Below are positions 44,522-57,275 of a DNA stretch of 64,000 bases, in pieces. How positions within the stretch are numbered: the first letter of the stretch is position 1; each line of letters starts with the position of its first letter. The notes beneath the pieces were generated by a model that was not told the origin of the DNA, did not search any database, and saw nothing but the letters and a program-made list of their open reading frames with translations. The stretch spans positions 3,328,686 to 3,392,685 of the forward strand of contig NZ_CP015249.1 of NCBI RefSeq assembly GCF_001632775.1. Direction: 5' to 3'. Source of the DNA: Dokdonella koreensis DS-123 (GTDB lineage Bacteria > Pseudomonadota > Gammaproteobacteria > Xanthomonadales > Rhodanobacteraceae). Position numbers and translations under genes: made by a program.

Positions 44522-45182
44522 GGTGGACGGCATCCCTGCCTTCTTCCGCTCGCCTCCCGGGCGAGCGGGTCACTTTCTCTTGCGTGCCCAAGAGAAAGTA
44601 ACCAAAGAGAAGGGCACCCGGCGTACGCGCCCGCCGCACAGTGCCTGTGCGGCGGGTTCGCGGGCCGGCTACGGGGTTGGCCGACAGGCCATCCCTGCGG
44701 GCTGATCCTTCGCCGGCCCGCCGCTGCCGACGGGACTTGAGAAGCACGTGCGTCCCGCACGCAGGAGCAACGGCCAACAGCAAAGCCAGGGCGCAATCGC
44801 CTACGCCCGAAAGCTCGCGCGTACTTCGCTCTTTTCTTGAGCGCGCAGGACGCGCGCCCACGGGGCCCCTGTGCCGCGGCGAAGGTGCGGAGGAACCGCC
44901 CGCAGGGCGGGCCGCGGGATGCGGCCCGGTCCGCTGTCGGCGCAGGGATGCGCTGTCAGCGGACCCCGGAGCGCCTTCGCGCAGTCGGAGGGCAGGATGC
45001 CCGGAGACCGCGGCACCGGGGTGCCCTTTCTCTGGGTTACTTCTCTTGACTCCGCGCATCCTGCGCTCCGCCCTTCGGGCCGGCTTCGCCGTTCGCGCCG
45101 CTCCTGCGGCGCAGTGGGCACGCAAAGAGAAGTGACCTGCTCGCCCGGAGGCGAGCGGAAAAAGGCAGGGATGCCGTCCACC
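44522..45182. repeat. Composite palindromic repeat element (Xanthomonadales-type)
   Basis: The left arm (44522-44590, GGTGGACGGCATCCCTGCC...) recurs inverted on the right (45115-45182) with few mismatches, including the Lys/Arg-free CGCTCGCCTCCCGGGCGAGCGG core and GTCACTTTCTCTTGCGTGCCCA. A second block, AAGAGAAAGTAACCAAAGAG (44590-44620), recurs inverted at 45016-45049, shifted by a 65 bp insertion on the right arm. Further inner palindromes (e.g. GGTCCGCTG 44928-44936 with CAGCGGACC 44957-44965) fill the centre. No real gene is visible; ORFs in it (e.g. 44480-44740) are the spurious 'hypothetical' kind. Such repeats are common in Xanthomonadales genomes. Confidence 0.65.
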
Positions 45183-45422
45183 TACGAAGTGCAACTTTTC
45201 CGATTCTCCGAACGGCAAGCGGGCGCATGTCAGCGGCCCGACGAAGGTATCCACACGTCCTGAGGTGAGTGAAGGGGCAGGGACACTACTCGCCCCAGCG
45301 TGGCGAATCAGAAACGCGCGGACCCGAAGGTGTCGGCTATCCGAGCCCCCGGCGTCGAACGAAAAGCGGAAAAGGCACGACCTTTCTCAAGTACCGAAGC
45401 AGACGCAATGCGACGCGAGAGA
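45183..45422. other. Intergenic region without visible features
   Basis: A 240 bp stretch between the repeat element and the end of mdtC. It is somewhat less GC-rich than surrounding DNA; no ORF, terminator stem or promoter could be recognised. Confidence 0.5.
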
Positions 45423-48400
45423 CTACTCGCGCGCAGCAGCAACCGCAGCCCCCACACCCGAATCCCCCACCGCCCGCCTGCGCAAGCGCGCCAGCGCCAG
45501 ATAGATCGCCGGCGTCGTGTACAAGGTCAGCACCTGGCTGACCAGCAACCCGCCCACGATCGCCACGCCCAGCGGCCGGCGCATCTCCCACCCCTCGCCC
45601 GCCGCCAGCATCAGCGGCAGCGTGCCGAGCAGCGCGGCGACGCTGGTCATCAGGATCGGACGGAAGCGCAGCCGCGCGGCGGCCACGATCGCCGCGGCCG
45701 GTGACAGGCCGGCGCGGCGCTCGGCCTCCAGTGCGAAATCGACCATCAGGATCGTGTTCTTCATGACGATGCCGACCAGCAGGAACAGGCCGAGCAGCGC
45801 GATCAGGTTCAGCTCGCCGCCGGAGGCGTACAGCGCCAGCAGCGCGCCGACGCCGGCGGCGGGCAGGGTCGAGAGGATCGCCAGCGGCTGGATCGTGCTC
45901 TCGTAGAGGATGCCGAGCACCAAGTAGACGGCGATCACCGCGCCGAGGATCAGCCACAGCTGGCGCTCGCGCATCTGGCCGAAGCTGCCGGCCTCGCCCG
46001 CCAGCGCACCGCGCACCTCGGTCGGCAGCAGGATGCCGGCCATCGCCCGGTCGATCGCCGCGACGGCCTGGCCGAGCGGGACGTCCGGCGCCAGCGCGAA
46101 GCTGATGCGCGTGGAGGCGAACTGGTTGCGGTGCTGCACGCGGTCCTGCGCCATGCCGTAGCGGTAGCTGGCGAACGCCGACAGCGGCACGCGCCGGCCG
46201 TCGCCGGCGATGGCGTGGATCTGGTCGAGCGTGTCGGGGCTCTGCGTGTAGCGCGGGTCCAGCTCCATCACGACGCGGTACTGGTTGAGGCTGTCGTAGA
46301 GCGTCGCGACCTGGCGCTGGCTGAAGGAATTGTTGAGCACCGAGGCGATGGTGCGCATGTCCACGCCGAGGCGCGCGGCGGCCTCGCGGTCGATGTCGAG
46401 GACGACCTGGCGCATGCCCTCGTCGCCGCTGGATTCCACGTCGACCAGCTCGGGCAGCTGGCGCAACCGCTCGCTGACGCGGGGCGTCCATTCCTTCAGC
46501 GCGGCCAGGTCGTCGGACAGCAGCTCGAACTCGTACTCGCCGTCGCTGGACCCGCCCTCGATGCGGATGTCCTGGTCCACCCACAGCCAGAGCCGGCCAC
46601 CCGGCAGCTTGGGCATCTGCGCGCGCAGGCGCGCGATGATCGCCTCGCTGGACGCCTTGCGCTCGGCCAGCGGCTTGACCTTGATCATGATGAAGGCGTT
46701 GTTGACGCCGGACCGGCCTCCGACGTAGCCGATGATGTCCTCGATCGCCGGATCGCGCACCAGCAGCTCGCGATAGGCGGCGATCTTCGGCTGCATCGCC
46801 TGGAACGACAGGCCGTCGTCACCGCGTGCGAAGCCGCGCATCTGGCCGGTGTCCTGGCGCGGCACCATGCCCTTGGGCACCCGGTCGAACAGCCAGACGT
46901 TGAGCGCGACGACCACCGCCAGCACGCCGAGCACGACCGGCAGACGGGCGAGCGCGGCTTCCAGCGTGTGCACGTAGCCTTCGCGCACGCGGTCGAGCAG
47001 GCCGCTGCCCAGCCGCTGCACGGCGCTGGCGCGACCGGCATCACGCGCGCGCAGCAGCCGCGCGCACAGCGCCGGCGTCAGGCTCAGCGAGACCAGCAGC
47101 GACACGCCCATCGCCGCGACCAGGGTGATCGAGAACTCGCGGAACAGCCGCTCGACGAAGTCGTCGAGGAACAGGATCGACAGGAACACCACCGCCAGCG
47201 CGATGTTCATCGACAGCAGCGTCGTGCCGACCTCGCCCGCGCCGCGCAGCGCCGCCGCCAGCGGCCGCTCGCCGTTCTCGATGTGCCGCGAGATGTTCTC
47301 CAGCACCACGATGGCATCGTCGACGACCAGGACGGCGGCGACGATCAGCGCCATCAGCGACAGGTTGTTGAGCGAGAAGCCGCACAGCCAGATGATCGCC
47401 AGCGCGCCGAACAGCGACACCGGGATCGCCAGCGACGGCAGCAGCCCCGAGCGCAGGTTGCCGAGGAAGGCCAGCACGACCAGCACGACCAGGCCGATCG
47501 CCAGCAGCAGCGTGGTCTGCGCCTCGCCCAGCGTGGCGCGGATCACCGGCGAGCGGTCCATCGCCACGGTCATGTCGATGTCGGTCGGCAGCAGGGCGCG
47601 CAGGCCGTCCATCTGGGCCTGGATCGCATCGACCGTCTCGATGATGTTGGCGTCGGGCTGGCGGCTGATGATCAGCAGCACCGCGTCGCGGTCGTTGTGG
47701 AAGCCCGAGGCGTAGCGGTCCTCCACGCCCTCGGCGACGGTCGCCACGTCGGCCAGGCGCACCGGGCGGCCGTTGCGCCAGGCGACGATCAGCGGGCGGT
47801 ACTCCTCGGCGGTGCGCAGCTGCAGGCTGGCCTCGATCTGCCAGCTGCGCCGGTCGGTCTGCACCGCGCCGAGCGGCCGCAGCGCATTGGCCTGGCGGAT
47901 CGCGCCGGCGACCTCGTCGAGCGCGATGCCGTATTGGTTCAGTGCGTTCGGATCGAGCGAGACACGCACGGCCGGCAGCGAGCTGCCGCCGACCTGCACC
48001 TCGCCGACGCCGGGAATCTGCGCGAGCTTCTGCGCGATGATGGTCGAGGCCACGTCGTAGACCTGGCCGGGCGGACGCTGCGCGGAGGTCATCGCCAGCG
48101 CCATGATCGGCGCCTGCGACGGGTTGACCTTGCGGTACTGCGGCATGCCCGGCATGCCGCTCGGCAGCTGCGCGCGAGCGGCGTTGATCGCCGCCTGCAC
48201 GTCGCGGGCCGCATCGTCGATGTTGCGGCCGAGATCGAAGCGCAGCTCGATGTTGGTGGCGCCCTGCGAGCTGCTCGACTCGATCCGGATGATGCCGGGG
48301 ATCGTGCCGAGCGCGCGCTCCAGTGGCGTCGCCACGGTCGCCGCCATCGATTCGGGACTGGCGCCGGGCAGGTTGGCCGAGACGTTGATCGTCGGGTAGT

Positions 48401-48521
48401 CCACCTGCGGCAGCGGCGCGACCGGCAGTTGGCGCAGCGCGAGCAGGCCGGCCAGTACGACGGCAATCGCCAGCAGCACGGTGGCCACCGGCCGCTCGAT
48501 GAAGACCTGCGAGAGGTTCAT
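45423..48521 (-). CDS. mdtC: RND efflux transporter permease, MdtC-like
   Basis: A 1032-residue inner-membrane protein with the RND layout: MNLSQVFIERPVATVLLAIA as first helix, two large periplasmic loops and twelve transmembrane helices; VVDDAIVVLENISRHIENGE marks the proton-relay helix 4 with its two Asp residues. In E. coli MdtB and MdtC form a heterotrimer in the MdtABC-TolC pump, exporting bile salts, novobiocin and similar drugs. It is third in the operon, 52 bp after mdtB. Specific substrates are not predictable. Confidence 0.93.
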   Translation of the reverse strand: MNLSQVFIERPVATVLLAIAVVLAGLLALRQLPVAPLPQVDYPTINVSANLPGASPESMAATVATPLERALGTIPGIIRIESSSSQGATNIELRFDLGRNIDDAARDVQAAINAARAQLPSGMPGMPQYRKVNPSQAPIMALAMTSAQRPPGQVYDVASTIIAQKLAQIPGVGEVQVGGSSLPAVRVSLDPNALNQYGIALDEVAGAIRQANALRPLGAVQTDRRSWQIEASLQLRTAEEYRPLIVAWRNGRPVRLADVATVAEGVEDRYASGFHNDRDAVLLIISRQPDANIIETVDAIQAQMDGLRALLPTDIDMTVAMDRSPVIRATLGEAQTTLLLAIGLVVLVVLAFLGNLRSGLLPSLAIPVSLFGALAIIWLCGFSLNNLSLMALIVAAVLVVDDAIVVLENISRHIENGERPLAAALRGAGEVGTTLLSMNIALAVVFLSILFLDDFVERLFREFSITLVAAMGVSLLVSLSLTPALCARLLRARDAGRASAVQRLGSGLLDRVREGYVHTLEAALARLPVVLGVLAVVVALNVWLFDRVPKGMVPRQDTGQMRGFARGDDGLSFQAMQPKIAAYRELLVRDPAIEDIIGYVGGRSGVNNAFIMIKVKPLAERKASSEAIIARLRAQMPKLPGGRLWLWVDQDIRIEGGSSDGEYEFELLSDDLAALKEWTPRVSERLRQLPELVDVESSGDEGMRQVVLDIDREAAARLGVDMRTIASVLNNSFSQRQVATLYDSLNQYRVVMELDPRYTQSPDTLDQIHAIAGDGRRVPLSAFASYRYGMAQDRVQHRNQFASTRISFALAPDVPLGQAVAAIDRAMAGILLPTEVRGALAGEAGSFGQMRERQLWLILGAVIAVYLVLGILYESTIQPLAILSTLPAAGVGALLALYASGGELNLIALLGLFLLVGIVMKNTILMVDFALEAERRAGLSPAAAIVAAARLRFRPILMTSVAALLGTLPLMLAAGEGWEMRRPLGVAIVGGLLVSQVLTLYTTPAIYLALARLRRRAVGDSGVGAAVAAARE

Positions 48522-48573
48522 CGCGCGGCTCCGGCGGCGCCGGCCGTCGCGCGCCGGCGGTGCATCACCGCGT

Positions 48574-51500
48574 TCATGCCGTCTCGGCCCCGGCTGCGCC
48601 GGCGACGCGTGGCCGGCGCCGCAGGCGGTCGAAGAACAGGTAGATCACCGGCGTCGTGAACAGCGTCAGCACCTGGCTGACGACCAGGCCGCCGACCATG
48701 ACCAGGCCCAGCGGCGCGCGCAGCTCGGCGCCCGAGCCGCTCGCGAGCATCAGCGGGATCGCGCCGAACAGTGCCGCCAGCGTCGTCATCAGGATCGGCC
48801 GGAAGCGCAGCAGGGCCGCCTGCCGGATCGCCTCGCGCGGCGCCAGGCCCTGTTCGCGCTCGGCCTCCAGCGCGAAGTCGATCATCATGATCGCGTTCTT
48901 CTTGACCAGGCCGATCAGCAGGATGATGCCGATGACCGCGATCAGGTCCAGGCTCTGCCCGCTGATCAGCAGCGCCAGCAGCGCGCCGACCGTGGCCGAC
49001 GGCAGGGTCGAGAGGATCGTCACCGGATGGATGTAGCTCTCGTAGAGCACGCCCAGCACGATGTACATGACCAGCACCGCGGCCAGCACCAGCCACAGGG
49101 TGCTGGCCAGCGAACTGCGGAACGCGTCGGCGGCGCCCTGCAGGCGCAGCTCGATGCTGGCCGGCATCGCCAGGTCCCGCTGCGCCTGCTCGATCGCGGC
49201 GACCGCCTCGCCGAGCGAGGCGCCGGGCGCGAGATTGAACGAGACCGTCACCGCCGGGAACTGGCCGATGTGGTTGACCAGCAGCGAGGCCGGGCGCTCC
49301 TCCAGCCGCGCGATGCCCGACAGCGGCACCTGCTGGCCGTCGGCGGCGGCCACGCGGATGCGCGCGATCGCCTCGGGCCCGAACTGGAAGTCCTGGCGCG
49401 CCTCCAGCACGACGCGGTACTGGTTGGCCTGCGTGAAGATCGTCGAGATCTGGCGCTGGCCGAAGGCGTCGTAGAGCGCGTCGGCGATCGCCGACACCGA
49501 GACGCCCAGGCGCGCGGCGGCGGTGCGGTCGATCGCGATGTAGGCCTGCAGGCCCTGGTCCTGCAGGTCGCTGGCGACCTCGGCCAGCGGCGCGGCGCGC
49601 TGCAGCCGTTCGAGCAGGCGCGGCGTCCAGGCCGAGAGCTCGGCGAAATCCGGGCCGGTCAGGCTGAACTGGTACTGCGTGCGGCTGATGCGGTCCTCGA
49701 TGCCCAGCTCCTGCACCGGCTGCAGGTACAGCGCGATGCCCGGCACGCGCGCGACGCGCTCCCGCAGCCGTTCGATGACCTCCGGCGCGCCGGCCTTGCG
49801 ATCGCCGTGCGGCTTGAGCTCGATCAGGAAACGGCCGGTGTTGAGCGTCGCGTTGCTGCCGTCCACGCCGATGAACGAGGACAGGCTCGCCACGTCCGGA
49901 TCCTTCAGTATCTCGTCGGCCAGCGCCTGCTGGCGCTCGGCCATCGCCGTGAACGACACCGATTGCGGTGCCTCGCTGATGCCCTGGATCAGCCCGGCAT
50001 CCTGGATCGGGAAGAAGCCCTTGGGCACCGCCAGGTAGAGCGCCGCAGTCAGCGCCAGCGTGGCGACGGTGACCACCAGCATCAGCGGCTGGTGGGCGAG
50101 CACCCAGCCGAGCCAGCGGTCGTAGGCGGTGATGACGCGATCGAAGAAGTCGCCCTGCTGGTGCGCGGCCGCGGCCGGTGCGGGACTGTCGCCGTCGGCG
50201 GCGCCGCGGCGCGTGGCATGGCCGCCCTTCAGGAACAGCGCGCACATCATCGGCGTCAGCGTCAGCGACACCACCAGCGAGATGCCGATCGCGACCGCGA
50301 GCGTGATCGCGAACTCGTGGAACAGCCGGCCGACCACGTCGGCCATGAACAGCAGCGGGATCAGCACCGCGATCAGCGACAGCGTCAGCGAGATCAGCGT
50401 GAAGCCGATCTCGCGCGCGCCCTTCAGCGCCGCATCGAGCGGCCGCTCGCCGCGCTCCAGGTGGCGGGCGATGTTCTCGAGCATCACGATCGCGTCGTCG
50501 ACGACGAAGCCCGTCGCGATCGTCAGCGCCATCAGCGTCAGGTTGTTCAGCGAGAAGCCCGCCAGCAGCATCACGCCGAAGGTGCCGACCAGCGACAGCG
50601 GCACGGCGATGCTCGGGATGATCGTCGCCGGCACGTTGCGCAGGAACACGAACGTGACCATCACGACCAGGCCGATCGCCAGAATCAGCTCGTGCTGCAC
50701 GCCGCGGATCGAGGCGCGGATCGACTCGGTGCGGTCGCTCAGCACGGCCACGTCGACACCGGCCGGCAGCGCGGCGGAGAGCTGCGGCAGCAGCGCGCGC
50801 ACGCGGTCGACCACCTCGATGACGTTGGCGCCGGGCTGGCGCTGGATGTTGACCAGGATCGCCGGCACCGGACCGGACCAGGCGGCCAGGTGCCGGTTCT
50901 CGACGCCGTCCTCCACCGTCGCCACGTCGCCCAGCCGCAGCGGCGCGCCGTCCCGGTACGCCAGGATCAGCTGGCGGTATTCCTCGACCGAGCGCATCTG
51001 GTCGTTGGCGTCGAGCATGATCGCGCGGGTGGGGCCGTCGAAGCTGCCCTTGGGCGTGTTGACGTTGGCCGCGCCGATCGCGCTGCGGATCTCGGCGATG
51101 GAGAGGCCCGCGGCCGCCAGCGCCACCGGATTGACCTGCACGCGCACCGCCGGGCGCTGGCCGCCGGCCAGGCTGACCAGGCCCACGCCGGGCAGCTGCG
51201 CCAGGCGCTGGGCCATGCGCGTGTCGACCAGGTCGTACACCGCCGGCAACGCCATCGTCTGGGACGTCACCGCCAAGGTCAGGATCGGCGTGTCGGCCGG
51301 GTTGACCTTGCGGTAGACCGGCGGCACCGGCAGGTCGTCGGGCAGGAACGTGCCGGCCGCGTTGATCGCCGCCTGCACCTCCTGCTCGGCGACCGCCAGC
51401 GAGACCTCCAGCGAGAACTGCAGCGTGATGACCGAGGCACCGCCCGAACTGGTCGAGGACATCTGCTTGAGGCCGGGGATCTGGCCGAGGCGGCGCTCCA

Positions 51501-51699
51501 GCGGCGCGGTGATCGCGCGCGTGGCCACCGTCGGGCTGGCGCCCGGATACAGCGTCAGCACCTGGATGATCGGGTAGTCGACCTGCGGCAGCGCGGCCAC
51601 AGGCAGCAACCGGTAGGCCAGCACGCCCGAGAGCAGCAGCGCCACCATCAGCAGCGTGGTCGCCACCGGGCGCAGGATGAACGGGCGCGAGAGGTTCAT
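48574..51699 (-). CDS. mdtB: RND efflux transporter permease, MdtB-like
   Basis: A 1041-residue inner-membrane protein closely matching E. coli MdtB over its length: [16 protein letters not shown] start ([20 protein letters not shown]), [32 protein letters not shown], and the C-terminal [18 protein letters not shown]. It pairs with MdtC. Its ATG at 51699 overlaps the mdtA stop (ATGA), so the two are coupled. The proton-relay Asp pair in helix 4 is present. Confidence 0.94.
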   Translation of the reverse strand: MNLSRPFILRPVATTLLMVALLLSGVLAYRLLPVAALPQVDYPIIQVLTLYPGASPTVATRAITAPLERRLGQIPGLKQMSSTSSGGASVITLQFSLEVSLAVAEQEVQAAINAAGTFLPDDLPVPPVYRKVNPADTPILTLAVTSQTMALPAVYDLVDTRMAQRLAQLPGVGLVSLAGGQRPAVRVQVNPVALAAAGLSIAEIRSAIGAANVNTPKGSFDGPTRAIMLDANDQMRSVEEYRQLILAYRDGAPLRLGDVATVEDGVENRHLAAWSGPVPAILVNIQRQPGANVIEVVDRVRALLPQLSAALPAGVDVAVLSDRTESIRASIRGVQHELILAIGLVVMVTFVFLRNVPATIIPSIAVPLSLVGTFGVMLLAGFSLNNLTLMALTIATGFVVDDAIVMLENIARHLERGERPLDAALKGAREIGFTLISLTLSLIAVLIPLLFMADVVGRLFHEFAITLAVAIGISLVVSLTLTPMMCALFLKGGHATRRGAADGDSPAPAAAAHQQGDFFDRVITAYDRWLGWVLAHQPLMLVVTVATLALTAALYLAVPKGFFPIQDAGLIQGISEAPQSVSFTAMAERQQALADEILKDPDVASLSSFIGVDGSNATLNTGRFLIELKPHGDRKAGAPEVIERLRERVARVPGIALYLQPVQELGIEDRISRTQYQFSLTGPDFAELSAWTPRLLERLQRAAPLAEVASDLQDQGLQAYIAIDRTAAARLGVSVSAIADALYDAFGQRQISTIFTQANQYRVVLEARQDFQFGPEAIARIRVAAADGQQVPLSGIARLEERPASLLVNHIGQFPAVTVSFNLAPGASLGEAVAAIEQAQRDLAMPASIELRLQGAADAFRSSLASTLWLVLAAVLVMYIVLGVLYESYIHPVTILSTLPSATVGALLALLISGQSLDLIAVIGIILLIGLVKKNAIMMIDFALEAEREQGLAPREAIRQAALLRFRPILMTTLAALFGAIPLMLASGSGAELRAPLGLVMVGGLVVSQVLTLFTTPVIYLFFDRLRRRPRVAGAAGAETA

Positions 51700-52886
51700 G
51701 ACCGCCCTGCCGGCTCCCCGCTCGCCGGCGCATCCGGAATGATCTCGACCACCGCACCCTCGCGCAGGCGATCCAGGCCCTCCAGCACCACCCGCTCGCC
51801 GGCGGCGATGCCGTGGGTCACGGCGATCCGCTCGCCGTCGGCGGTGCCGAGCGTGATCGCGCGGATGCCGACCTTGTTGTCGTCGCCGACCACGTACACG
51901 TAGTTGCCCTTCGCGCCGAACTGCACCGCGGCATTGGGAATCACGATCGCATCGGCACTGCTGACCTGCAGCCGCAGGTTGACGAACTGGTTCGGGTAGA
52001 GGCTCTCGTCGGCGTTCTCGAACAGGGCGCGCAGGCGCAGCGTGCCGGTGGTGGTGTCGATGCGGTTGTCGAGGCTGGCGAGCGTGCCGGTCGCCAGCGC
52101 CTGGCGCTCTTCGCGGTCCCAGGCCTCGGCCGGCAGCGTGCGGTCCTCGCGCACCGCCGCCAGTACCGCCGGCAGGTCGGTTTCAGGAATGGTGAACAGC
52201 ACGCTGATCGGTGCCATCTGGGTGATCGTGGCGATGCCGTCGGCATCGCCGGTGCGCACCAGGTTGCCGACATCCACGCCACGCAGGCCGATGCGGCCGC
52301 CGATCGGCGCGGTGATGCGGGTATAGGCCAGCTGCAGGCGTGCGTCGTCGACCGCGGCCTGGTCGACCTGGCGGCGTGCCTCGTACTGGCGCACCAGGGC
52401 CTCCTGCGTGCCGAGCTGCTGGCCGGAGACGTAGCCCTTGCCCTGGAGATCGCGATAGCGGGCGAGGTCGGCCTGCGCATTGGCCAGTTCGGCCAGGTTT
52501 TGCTGCTGCTGGCCCTGCACCTGCGCCAGCCGCACCTGGAACGGACGCGGGTCGATCTCCGCGAGCAGGTCGCCGGCCTTGACCTGCTGGCCTTCCTCGA
52601 ACGCCACGCGCACCAGTTCGCCTTCGACACGGCTGCGCACGGTCACCGTATTGAGCGGCGTCACCGTGCCGAGCGTCTTCAGCCGCAGGGCCAGCGCCTC
52701 GCGCTGCGCGGTGGCCACCCGCACCGGCACGACCTCGTTGCCGCTGCGCCAGCCGCCGTCCCGCGGCGGCGCGGCGCTGCCGGAGAAATGCCGCCAGGCC
52801 CCGAAGCCGCCCGCGAACAGCAGCGCCAGCAGGAGCAGGCCGGCGAACGGTCGGAGGCGGGAGCGGGACGGCGGGCGGGTGGTCAT
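51696..52886 (-). CDS. mdtA: RND efflux membrane fusion protein, MdtA-like
   Basis: A 396-residue periplasmic adaptor. An N-terminal membrane anchor ([15 protein letters not shown], about residues 14-30) is followed by a lipoyl-like half-domain ([20 protein letters not shown]), a coiled-coil hairpin and a second half-domain with '[18 protein letters not shown]'. It bridges the MdtBC permease to an outer-membrane channel (TolC elsewhere in the genome; none here). ATG 52886 has GGAG upstream. First gene of mdtABC; divergent from maeB. Confidence 0.94.
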   Translation of the reverse strand: MTTRPPSRSRLRPFAGLLLLALLFAGGFGAWRHFSGSAAPPRDGGWRSGNEVVPVRVATAQREALALRLKTLGTVTPLNTVTVRSRVEGELVRVAFEEGQQVKAGDLLAEIDPRPFQVRLAQVQGQQQQNLAELANAQADLARYRDLQGKGYVSGQQLGTQEALVRQYEARRQVDQAAVDDARLQLAYTRITAPIGGRIGLRGVDVGNLVRTGDADGIATITQMAPISVLFTIPETDLPAVLAAVREDRTLPAEAWDREERQALATGTLASLDNRIDTTTGTLRLRALFENADESLYPNQFVNLRLQVSSADAIVIPNAAVQFGAKGNYVYVVGDDNKVGIRAITLGTADGERIAVTHGIAAGERVVLEGLDRLREGAVVEIIPDAPASGEPAGRS

Positions 52887-53242
52887 GGCAACTCCATTGG
52901 CCCGCGGGCGCACGCGGGACATCGGTTTCGAAAGGATCGCGGAACGGGATGGCTGTGCCGGCGGCGCGCGGGCGCGCCCGTCACTGGCTGCTCGGAACGG
53001 CCGGGAGCGCAAGGCGCAGGCACGGGCCGCCGGGCGGATTTTAGTCCGGCGGCCCGACGGAAAGTTCCTTCTCTTTCGGCACTTGCCAAGCAGCGGCCGG
53101 ATGCGATCCGGTAGCGCGGCCGTGGCGGCCGCCGGCCCGCGGCATCATGCACGCAGGCCCGCGATGGGGACGGTGTATAGTCCAGCCCGTCAAGGAACCG
53201 CGAGCGCCGGCCGTTCCGGCGCGTCATCCCATCGCCCGCCTC
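52887..53242. other. Intergenic region between divergent mdtA and maeB
   Basis: A 356 bp region holding the promoters of both genes. A TATAGT hexamer (53176-53181) could be a -10 box for maeB, without a recognisable -35 at the right distance. No ORF with support, no tRNA-like structure. Confidence 0.35.
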
Positions 53243-55534
<2,292 letters not shown>

Positions 55535-55686
55535 CACGCCGTCCCGGCACGGCCGCACGAGCGGATCGCTCGGCGGCCGGCGATTCACGGTGTGGACGAC
55601 GCGCTCGGCCGTGGCCGTGCCGTGGGAAACGGCGGCGGCGCGGCGCTCCTCGGTGAAACGAGGCTAGGCCGGCCCTATGCGATGCC

Positions 55687-55722
55687 GCGGCCGGTCCGGC
55701 GCCGCAACGCCGGACCGGCCGC
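55687..55722. terminator. Bidirectional hairpin between convergent genes
   Basis: GCGGCCGGTCCGGCG (55687-55701) pairs perfectly with CGCCGGACCGGCCGC (55708-55722) around CCGCAA: a 15 bp stem just before the LRR-protein stop at 55730. No U-run. It is 150 bp after the maeB stop; the rest of that gap shows nothing else. Confidence 0.6.
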
Positions 55723-55729
55723 TCACCGC

Positions 55730-57196
55730 TCAGGGTGCCGGCTCGAAGCCGTCGGACCAGATCGATTCGGGGAACGCCGTGCAGGCCTGATACCACGGCG
55801 TCTCGCCGGTGGCCTGATCCCACTGCGTGGACGGTGCCGGATCCAGATGGTTCGGGCACAGGGCGGTGGCGTCCGGTCGCATGCCGCCCGGCACGATCGC
55901 CGGGGCCGGCCCGGTCAGCCGGTTGGCCGATATGTCGTAGCCGAGCAGCATGTGCAGGGTCGCCACGCGCGGCGCGATACCCGACAGGTGGTTGTCGTTG
56001 ACCTTGAACCAGCCCAGGCGCGGCATGCCGTTCAACACCGGGATCGGGCCGCTCAGGCGATTGTGCGAGACATCGAAGCTGTGCATCGCCGGGAGCTCGG
56101 CCAGTGACGGAATGCCGCCCGACAGCTGGTTGCCGGCGGCATGGAAGACGGTCATCCCGGCGAACCCGGCGATCTCCGGCAGGCGACCGCTCAAGCGGTT
56201 GTTCGACGCGTCGAAGTAGGTCATCTCCGGCGTGCCGCCCAGCTCGGGCAACGAACCGTTCAACGCATTGTCGTTGACGTAGAACGCGCGCAGCCGGGGC
56301 ACCTGGTCGAGCGCGGCGATCTGCCCTTCCATGCGGTTGGACGCCACGTCGTAGATCTCCAGCACCGGCAGCCCGCTGAACGTGGCGTGGATGCGGTCGA
56401 ACTGGTTGTTGCGCGCATAGAACTCCCGCAGCCGCGTCAGGCCGGCGATCGGCGGCAGCGGGCCGGACAGCTGGTTGCCATTGGCGCCGAAGAACGCCAG
56501 GTCGGACAGGTGCGTCAGCGACGGCAGCGCGCCGCTCAGCCCGTTGGCGCTGATGTCGATCAGCGCGAGCTTCGGCACGCCGTCGAGCGCCGGCACGCTG
56601 CCGCTCAGCCGGTTCGCCGCGACCACGTACTCCTCGAGCGCGGATGGCCCGTTCTCGGTGGGAAACGGCGGTATCGTGCCCTCCAGGTGGTTGTGGTTGA
56701 CGTTGAAGCGGCGCAGCTGCGTCAGGCCCGCCAGCGACGGCAGCGGCCCGGTCAGGCCGTATTGTTCGGCGGTGTTGACCTGCTGGGTCGCCTCGAAGAT
56801 CACCAGGTTGACCAGCGCGTCGAGCGGCGGAATCGGGCCCTCGAAGAAGTTCAGCGGCAGCCTGAAGATCTTGAGCTGGCTCTGCCCGGACAGCGAGGCG
56901 GGCAGCGTGCCCCAGACATTGTTGCGGACCATCTCCAGGCCCAGAACGTGGTCGCCCGCACCGTCGCAGATCACGCCGTACCAGGTGCACTCGGTGCCGG
57001 CGGGACCGCCCCAGTTGTTGCTCTCGAACCAGTACTCCGGGTGCATGCTGGCGTGGAAGTCGAGCAGGAACGCCCGCTCGGACGCGGGCACCGCCGCCGG
57101 CGCGATCGCCGGAACGGCGGTCAGCGCGAGCGCGAGCAGCCACCGCGCGAGCGACGGCGGACGGGCCGGCCGGTGGGAAAGGCGAATCGGAATCAT
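55730..57196 (-). CDS. Secreted plant-type leucine-rich-repeat protein with C-terminal IWSDGFEP tail
   Basis: A 488-residue exported protein. Signal segment about residues 15-35 (WLLALALTAVPAIAPAA). Residues about 40-95 resemble the plant LRRNT_2 cap: AFLLDFHASMHPEYWFESNN with a Cys pair in TECTWYGVICDG. Fifteen LRRs of about 22-24 residues follow, many with the plant-specific LSGxIP/LSGxLP pattern (HNRLSGPIPVLNGMPRLG, NNRLSGRLPEIAGF). The protein ends PESIWSDGFEPAP, the shared tail. LRR solenoids bind proteins or glycans; the partner is unknown. GGAG 9 nt upstream of ATG 57196. Same strand as the beta-helix gene 79 bp upstream, so probably cotranscribed. Similar to other bacterial plant-like LRR proteins. 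Confidence 0.9.
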   Translation of the reverse strand: MIPIRLSHRPARPPSLARWLLALALTAVPAIAPAAVPASERAFLLDFHASMHPEYWFESNNWGGPAGTECTWYGVICDGAGDHVLGLEMVRNNVWGTLPASLSGQSQLKIFRLPLNFFEGPIPPLDALVNLVIFEATQQVNTAEQYGLTGPLPSLAGLTQLRRFNVNHNHLEGTIPPFPTENGPSALEEYVVAANRLSGSVPALDGVPKLALIDISANGLSGALPSLTHLSDLAFFGANGNQLSGPLPPIAGLTRLREFYARNNQFDRIHATFSGLPVLEIYDVASNRMEGQIAALDQVPRLRAFYVNDNALNGSLPELGGTPEMTYFDASNNRLSGRLPEIAGFAGMTVFHAAGNQLSGGIPSLAELPAMHSFDVSHNRLSGPIPVLNGMPRLGWFKVNDNHLSGIAPRVATLHMLLGYDISANRLTGPAPAIVPGGMRPDATALCPNHLDPAPSTQWDQATGETPWYQACTAFPESIWSDGFEPAP

Positions 57197-57275
57197 CGAT
57201 GGGTCTCCGGAAATCGAATGGCGCTCGGATGTGCCGTGCGCAGGTCGTGCGCACGGCGGCGGGTCGTCAAGGGGG

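Noticed and set aside
44480..44740. Small ORF in the repeat element
   Set aside because: Built from the palindromic repeat; similar 'proteins' arise wherever the repeat occurs.
48481..51903. 1140-residue plus-strand frame
   Set aside because: Antisense to mdtBC; composition is a shadow of the third-position GC bias, with no recognisable domain.
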